Source of the DNA: Stenotrophomonas rhizophila | GTDB lineage: Bacteria; Pseudomonadota; Gammaproteobacteria; Xanthomonadales; Xanthomonadaceae | Length of the DNA stretch: 64,000 nt | Reading direction: 5' to 3' | NCBI RefSeq assembly: GCF_020857975.1 | Contig: NZ_JACWUO010000005.1 | Location: forward strand, 186,001 to 250,000 | Shown: positions 60,188-64,000 of the stretch, in pieces | Layout: each line of letters begins with the position of its first letter | How positions within the stretch are numbered: the stretch's first letter is position 1 | The notes under the pieces: generated by a model | Told to the model about the DNA's origin: nothing | Seen by the model: the letters and a program-made list of their open reading frames with translations, nothing else | Databases searched by the model: none | Translations under genes and position numbers: made by a program

Positions 60188-61207
60188 GTGCTGGACGGCA
60201 TTGCCATGCGGGCACTGGAAGGCCTGGACCCCGCGGCACTACCGCTGGAGGCGCTGGTGGCGGCCGGGGAACCGGTGGTGCTGCGTGGCATCGCCCGCGA
60301 CTGGGCGCTGGTACAGGCCGGGTTGCGCGGCACGCAGGAAGCCCTGGCCTACCTGCGCAGCTTCGATGCAGGCGTGCCTGTCCCGTACTCCTTCGGCGGC
60401 CCCGAGATTGAAGGGCGTCCGTTCTACAACGCGGATTTCACCCGGTTGAACTTCGAGGTCCGGCGCGGATTGCTGGCGGAGGTGCTGGACGCGATCTCCG
60501 AGCATCTCGATTCGCCGAGCCCGCCCACCTACTATGTCGCTTCGTTGCTGATCGAGCATGCGCTGCCCGGGTTCGCGCAGCACAACGACGCCGGGCTGGC
60601 GGGGCAGGGCATCGATGCTTCGGCCAGCATCTGGATCGGCAACCGCGTGACCGCTTCCTGCCATTTCGACACCCCGGACAACCTGGCGTGCTGCGCCGTG
60701 GGCCGGCGCCGGTTCACGCTGTTTCCGCCCGAGCAGATCGACAATCTGTATCCGGGGCCGCTGGAACCCACCCCGGGCGGGCAGGTGGTGAGCGTGGTGG
60801 ATTTCGACCGCCCGGACTTCGCGCGCCATCCACGCTTCGGTGATGCATTGGCAAGCGCGCAGACCGCCGTGCTGGAACCGGGTGATGCGATCTTCATTCC
60901 CAGCATGTGGTGGCACCACGTGCGCAGCCTTGAGCCTTTCAATGTGCTGGTGAACTACTGGTGGCGCAGTTCGCCGGCCTTCCTCTCCTCACCGCTGCCG
61001 GCACTCCATCACGCGATGTGGGCCGTGCGCGACCTGCCGGCGCGCGAGAAGCAGGCCTGGGCAAAGATCTTCGAGTACTACGTATTCGGTCCGGGCGAGC
61101 GGGCAGGACAGCACCTGCCCGACGCCGCCCGGGGCGACCTGGCACCGTTCGACGAGACGCAGGCGCGCCGCATGCGCGCCCAGTTGCTGGCTCGACTCAA
61201 CCGCTGA
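60188..61207 (+). CDS. Cupin-like (JmjC-type) dioxygenase-like protein
   Basis: A 339-residue protein of the cupin_8/JmjC-like group. A candidate Fe(II) site is visible: His159-x-Asp161 (SCHFDTPDN) and a later histidine (His243 or His244 in SMWWHHVRS). The family hydroxylates proteins or small molecules with 2-oxoglutarate. In related genomes it is found between sapC and tryptophan halogenase genes (the Pass1-like member of the trio). GTG 60188 is 3 bp after the sapC stop; ATG 60206 is a possible later start. Substrate unknown. Confidence 0.88.
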   Translation: MLDGIAMRALEGLDPAALPLEALVAAGEPVVLRGIARDWALVQAGLRGTQEALAYLRSFDAGVPVPYSFGGPEIEGRPFYNADFTRLNFEVRRGLLAEVLDAISEHLDSPSPPTYYVASLLIEHALPGFAQHNDAGLAGQGIDASASIWIGNRVTASCHFDTPDNLACCAVGRRRFTLFPPEQIDNLYPGPLEPTPGGQVVSVVDFDRPDFARHPRFGDALASAQTAVLEPGDAIFIPSMWWHHVRSLEPFNVLVNYWWRSSPAFLSSPLPALHHAMWAVRDLPAREKQAWAKIFEYYVFGPGERAGQHLPDAARGDLAPFDETQARRMRAQLLARLNR

Positions 61208-61220
61208 TGGGAGCACCGCA

Positions 61221-62750
61221 TTGAACGTGGCGAACACAACCGAAGGGCGTATCCGCAAGGTCGTCATCGCCGGTGGCGGCACCGCAGGCTGGCTGGCCGG
61301 CTGTGCGCTGGCGCACCAGTTCCGCGACCAGCTGGACATCACCCTGGTGGAGTCCGAGCAGATCGGCACCGTGGGCGTCGGTGAATCGACCGTGCCGCCC
61401 ATCCGCACGTTCCACCGTTTCCTGCAGATCGATGAGCAGGAGTTCCTGCAGGCCGTCGCCGGCACGTTCAAACTCTCGATCTCGTTCGAGAACTGGCGCC
61501 GCCCCGGCGACCGCTTCATCCATCCGTTCGGCACGATCGGGCAGGGCACCTGGGCCACGCCGTTCCACCATTTCTGGCTGGACAGCCTGCGCCGCGGCAT
61601 GCCATCGGAGCTGGGCGATTTCTGCCTGGAAAGCGCGGCCTCGCGGGAAGACCGGTTCTCGCTGCAGACCCAGCCCCAGGTCAACTACGCCTATCACTTC
61701 GACGCCGGGCTCTACGCGAAATTCCTGCGCCGCAAGGCCGAAGGCCACGGGCTGCGACGGGTGGAAGGCAAGATCGGCGAGGTCCGGCAACATGCCCACG
61801 ACGGCTCCGTTGCCTCCTTGGTGCTGGAAGACGGCCAGGTCATCGAAGGCGACCTGTTCATCGACTGCACCGGGTTCCGCGGCCTGTTGACCGAGCAGAC
61901 CCTGCATACCGGCTATGAGGACTGGAACGAATGGTTGCCGAGCGACCGCGCCGTTGCCGTGCAGACCGAGTCGGTCACCCCGCCGGTCCCGTACACGCGC
62001 GCCATCGCGCACGAGGCCGGCTGGCGCTGGCATATCGCGCTGCAGCACCGGGTCGGCTGCGGGCTGGTGTTCTCCAGCCGCCACCTGTCCGATGACGAGG
62101 CGCAGGCCAAGCTGCTGCGCGACGTCGACGGCCGGCCCCTGCGCGATCCCTGGCTGGTGCCGTTCCGCAGCGGGCGCCGGTTGAAGGCCTGGAACAAGAA
62201 CGTGGTGGCGCTGGGGCTTGCCAGTGGCTTCATCGAGCCGCTGGAATCGACCAGCATCCACCTGACCATCAGCGCGGTGGTACGCCTGATCCAGCTGTTC
62301 CCGTCCGACGGCATCACGCCTGCGCTGGTGGCGCTGTACAACGAGGTCAGCCGCCAGGAGATGGAGCACGTGCGCGACTTCATCATCCTGCACTACCACG
62401 CCAACCAGCGCGACGAGCCGATGTGGAAGGCCTGCCGCGAGATGGAACTGCCCGAATCGCTCGCTGTCCGGCTGCGCGCCTGGCGCGAACGTGCGCATGC
62501 CTGGCAGGACCCCGGCGAGCTGTTCCGGGTCGACTCCTGGACGAGCGTGCTGATGGGGCAGGGCATCCAGCCGGGGACGCCGCACCCGCTTGCGCGTGCG
62601 ATCGGTGATGCGGACCTGCGCACGCTGTTGGACCGTATCCGGCAGCCGGTGCAGCAAGCGGTGGCCGCGATGCCGTCGCAGGCCGGGTTCATCGAGCGCT
62701 ACTGCAAGGCGGCGCCGGAAGTATGGCAACCGGGCATGGCCCTGGCGTAG
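61221..62750 (+). CDS. Flavin-dependent tryptophan halogenase-like protein
   Basis: A 509-residue FAD protein of the tryptophan halogenase family, with GGGTAGW (residues 18-24, FAD binding), VGVGESTVPP, and Lys84 in GTFKLSI, matching the catalytic lysine of PrnA-type enzymes. The WxWxIP motif reads WRWHIA here, and the C-terminal part has SGFIEPLESTSIHL. TTG 61221 with GGGAG upstream is the start that fits. It follows the cupin-like gene after 13 bp. Relatives in TonB receptor operons of xanthomonads have no proven halogenation substrate; the changed WxWxIP motif leaves halogenation open. Confidence 0.88.
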   Translation: MNVANTTEGRIRKVVIAGGGTAGWLAGCALAHQFRDQLDITLVESEQIGTVGVGESTVPPIRTFHRFLQIDEQEFLQAVAGTFKLSISFENWRRPGDRFIHPFGTIGQGTWATPFHHFWLDSLRRGMPSELGDFCLESAASREDRFSLQTQPQVNYAYHFDAGLYAKFLRRKAEGHGLRRVEGKIGEVRQHAHDGSVASLVLEDGQVIEGDLFIDCTGFRGLLTEQTLHTGYEDWNEWLPSDRAVAVQTESVTPPVPYTRAIAHEAGWRWHIALQHRVGCGLVFSSRHLSDDEAQAKLLRDVDGRPLRDPWLVPFRSGRRLKAWNKNVVALGLASGFIEPLESTSIHLTISAVVRLIQLFPSDGITPALVALYNEVSRQEMEHVRDFIILHYHANQRDEPMWKACREMELPESLAVRLRAWRERAHAWQDPGELFRVDSWTSVLMGQGIQPGTPHPLARAIGDADLRTLLDRIRQPVQQAVAAMPSQAGFIERYCKAAPEVWQPGMALA

Positions 62751-62776
62751 CAGCAATGCGCGCTGTTGTACAAAAT

Positions 62777-62790
62777 TGGTAGCGCTACCT
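62777..62790. promoter_or_regulatory. xyl-box operator and promoter of xylB
   Basis: TGGTAGCGCTACCT shares 13 of 14 positions with the operator at 55979. It lies in the spacer between a -35 (TTGTAC, 62766-62771) and a -10 (TTTAGA, 62790-62795) with 18-bp spacing, so repressor binding would block polymerase directly. Confidence 0.85.
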
Positions 62791-62814
62791 TTAGACAAGC
62801 ACGGAGTGGACGGA

Positions 62815-64000
62815 ATGGATCTGGTTGCCGGAATCGATGCGGGTACCCAAAGCCTGAAGGTGGTGGTCTACGACCCTGCCGGGCGCCACCTGGTGGCCAG
62901 CACCAGCGCGCCACTGGAGCTGGCCAGCGCCGCCGATGGCAGCCGGGAACAGCGGCCGGCCGACTGGGTCGCCGCGCTGCATGCCTGCTTCGGCGCGATC
63001 GATTCCACGCTGCGCTCGCGCATTGGCGCGCTGGCCGTGTCGGGCCAGCAGCACGGTTTCGTCCCGGTCGATGCGTCAGGGGAGGTCCTGGCACCGGCCA
63101 AGCTGTGGTGCGATACCAGCACCTCGGCCGAATGCATGCAGATCATGGACGCGGCAGGCGGCACGGCGCGCACCATCGCACTGGCCGGCAATCCTGTCCT
63201 CACCGGCTACACCGCCTCCAAGCTGCCGTGGACGAAGACGCATCGGCCCCAGGCCTACGCGCGGCTTGCCACCATCCTGTTGCCGCACGACTACCTCAAT
63301 TTCGTGTTGACCGGCCAGCGTTTCTGCGAATACGGGGATGCGTCGGGCACCGGCTGGCTGGACGTACGCACCCGCACCTGGTCGACCGAGCTGCTGCGCG
63401 CGACCGACCCCGAACGCGACCTGGCAGATTGCCTGCCGCGTATCGCCGCGCCCGAGGAGGTATTCGACATCGACCCGGCCACCGCGGTGGCATTGGGGCT
63501 GCCCGCGACGGTGAAGGTGGCCGTCGGCGGCGGCGACAACATGATGGCGGCCATCGGTACCGGCTGCGTCGTCCCCGGACGCCTGGCGATGAGCCTGGGC
63601 ACCTCGGGTACGCTGTTTGCGTACGCCGACACGCCCGTGGTCGACCCGGACGGAGCGTGGGCCGCGTTCTGCTCTTCCACCGGCGGCTGGCTGCCGCTGA
63701 TCTGCACGATGAACTGCACCGTGGTGACCGAGCAGGTCGCCGATGCTTTCGGCTTCAGCACGCGCGATGGCGACACCCACCTACAGGCCACCCGGCCCGG
63801 TGCCGACGGGCTGGTGATGCTGCCGTTCCTCAATGGCGAGCGCACGCCGGACCTGCCATTGGGCAAGGGCGTGCTGGCCGGCCTGGACACCACCAACATG
63901 ACCCCGGCGCACCTCTACCGTGCGGCCATGGAAGGGGCCACGTACAGCCTGAAGTATGGTTATGACGCCTTCGTACGCGCGGGCATGCGGTTCGACCGCA
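62815..64000 (+). CDS. xylB: Xylulokinase, partial at window end
   Basis: The first 395 codons of a FGGY-family sugar kinase: N-terminal GIDAGTQSLKVVVYD (phosphate-binding loop 1), AVSGQQHG, a PHDYLNFVLTG segment, GGGDNMMAAIGTG and LGTSGTLFAY (ATP-binding part). The SGQQHG and PHDYLNF blocks favour xylulokinase over other FGGY kinases. ATG 62815 with GGAG upstream is the start; the gene runs off the window, so about 100 residues are missing. It is preceded by a xyl-box, and phosphorylates D-xylulose for the pentose phosphate pathway. Confidence 0.92.
   Translation, partial: MDLVAGIDAGTQSLKVVVYDPAGRHLVASTSAPLELASAADGSREQRPADWVAALHACFGAIDSTLRSRIGALAVSGQQHGFVPVDASGEVLAPAKLWCDTSTSAECMQIMDAAGGTARTIALAGNPVLTGYTASKLPWTKTHRPQAYARLATILLPHDYLNFVLTGQRFCEYGDASGTGWLDVRTRTWSTELLRATDPERDLADCLPRIAAPEEVFDIDPATAVALGLPATVKVAVGGGDNMMAAIGTGCVVPGRLAMSLGTSGTLFAYADTPVVDPDGAWAAFCSSTGGWLPLICTMNCTVVTEQVADAFGFSTRDGDTHLQATRPGADGLVMLPFLNGERTPDLPLGKGVLAGLDTTNMTPAHLYRAAMEGATYSLKYGYDAFVRAGMRFDR

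Noticed and set aside
1..64000. CRISPR arrays, insertion sequences, tRNA/rRNA genes
   Set aside because: No regular repeat-spacer array, transposase-like protein or recognisable RNA gene was seen on either strand.

Overview
The window comes from a GC-rich gammaproteobacterium of the Xanthomonadaceae, most likely Stenotrophomonas or a close relative. The evidence is the GTAG-headed short palindromes of the SMAG type, four TonB-dependent receptors in 64 kb, a XylR/xyl-box locus with SapC, cupin-like and tryptophan-halogenase genes as described in Xanthomonas, and a LacI/AraC-rich regulator set. I see no rRNA, tRNA, insertion sequence, prophage or CRISPR array.

Layout. 0-1.1 kb: a Phd-type antitoxin with a zeta-like kinase toxin, ending in GTAG palindromes. 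1.2-5.6 kb: an AraC regulator convergent with a fosmidomycin-resistance-type MFS pump, then an OafA-like acyltransferase with an SGNH domain. 6.4-10 kb: a BvgS/EvgS-type hybrid kinase. 10.4-14.8 kb: a small hypothetical gene, an AraC regulator and a TonB receptor. 15-17.8 kb: a Rieske oxygenase with a 4HBT thioesterase, and prolyl aminopeptidase. 17.9-20.7 kb: a three-gene SPFH / zinc-ribbon / small membrane protein operon. 20.8-26.4 kb: an ABC ATPase, two NosY-like permeases and a TonB receptor behind a Zur/Fur-like palindrome. 26.4-35.1 kb: a very large cyclic beta-1,2-glucan synthase, convergent with that operon.

35.3-45.9 kb: a secreted metallo-beta-lactamase-fold hydrolase with a cysteine hydrolase; a GlxA-type regulator; an operon of alpha/beta hydrolase, D-aminoacylase-like amidohydrolase and serine hydrolase; an L-Ala-D/L-Glu-type dipeptide epimerase; and a TonB receptor. 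The last three units start with the same roughly 33-bp promoter/operator block, so they form one local regulon, probably for importing and degrading peptides that contain D-amino acids. 46.1-50.2 kb: a membrane protein, an alcohol dehydrogenase remnant, and a tightly overlapping set of acyl-CoA dehydrogenase-like, PIG-L deacetylase, NodS-like methyltransferase, family 2 glycosyltransferase and SemiSWEET-like genes, which looks like an undescribed glycan or glycolipid pathway.

50.2-54.8 kb: stress-type small genes (DUF6766-like, YciF-like ferritin, low-affinity iron permease-like), hypothetical genes, a diverged pair of roughly 90-bp repeats, a frameshifted small gene and a copied 3' fragment of the neighbouring lacI-type gene. 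54.8-64 kb: a xylR-type repressor divergent from a TonB receptor-sapC-cupin-halogenase operon, followed by xylB, which runs off the window. Near-identical GGTAGCGCTACC operators precede the receptor operon and xylB.
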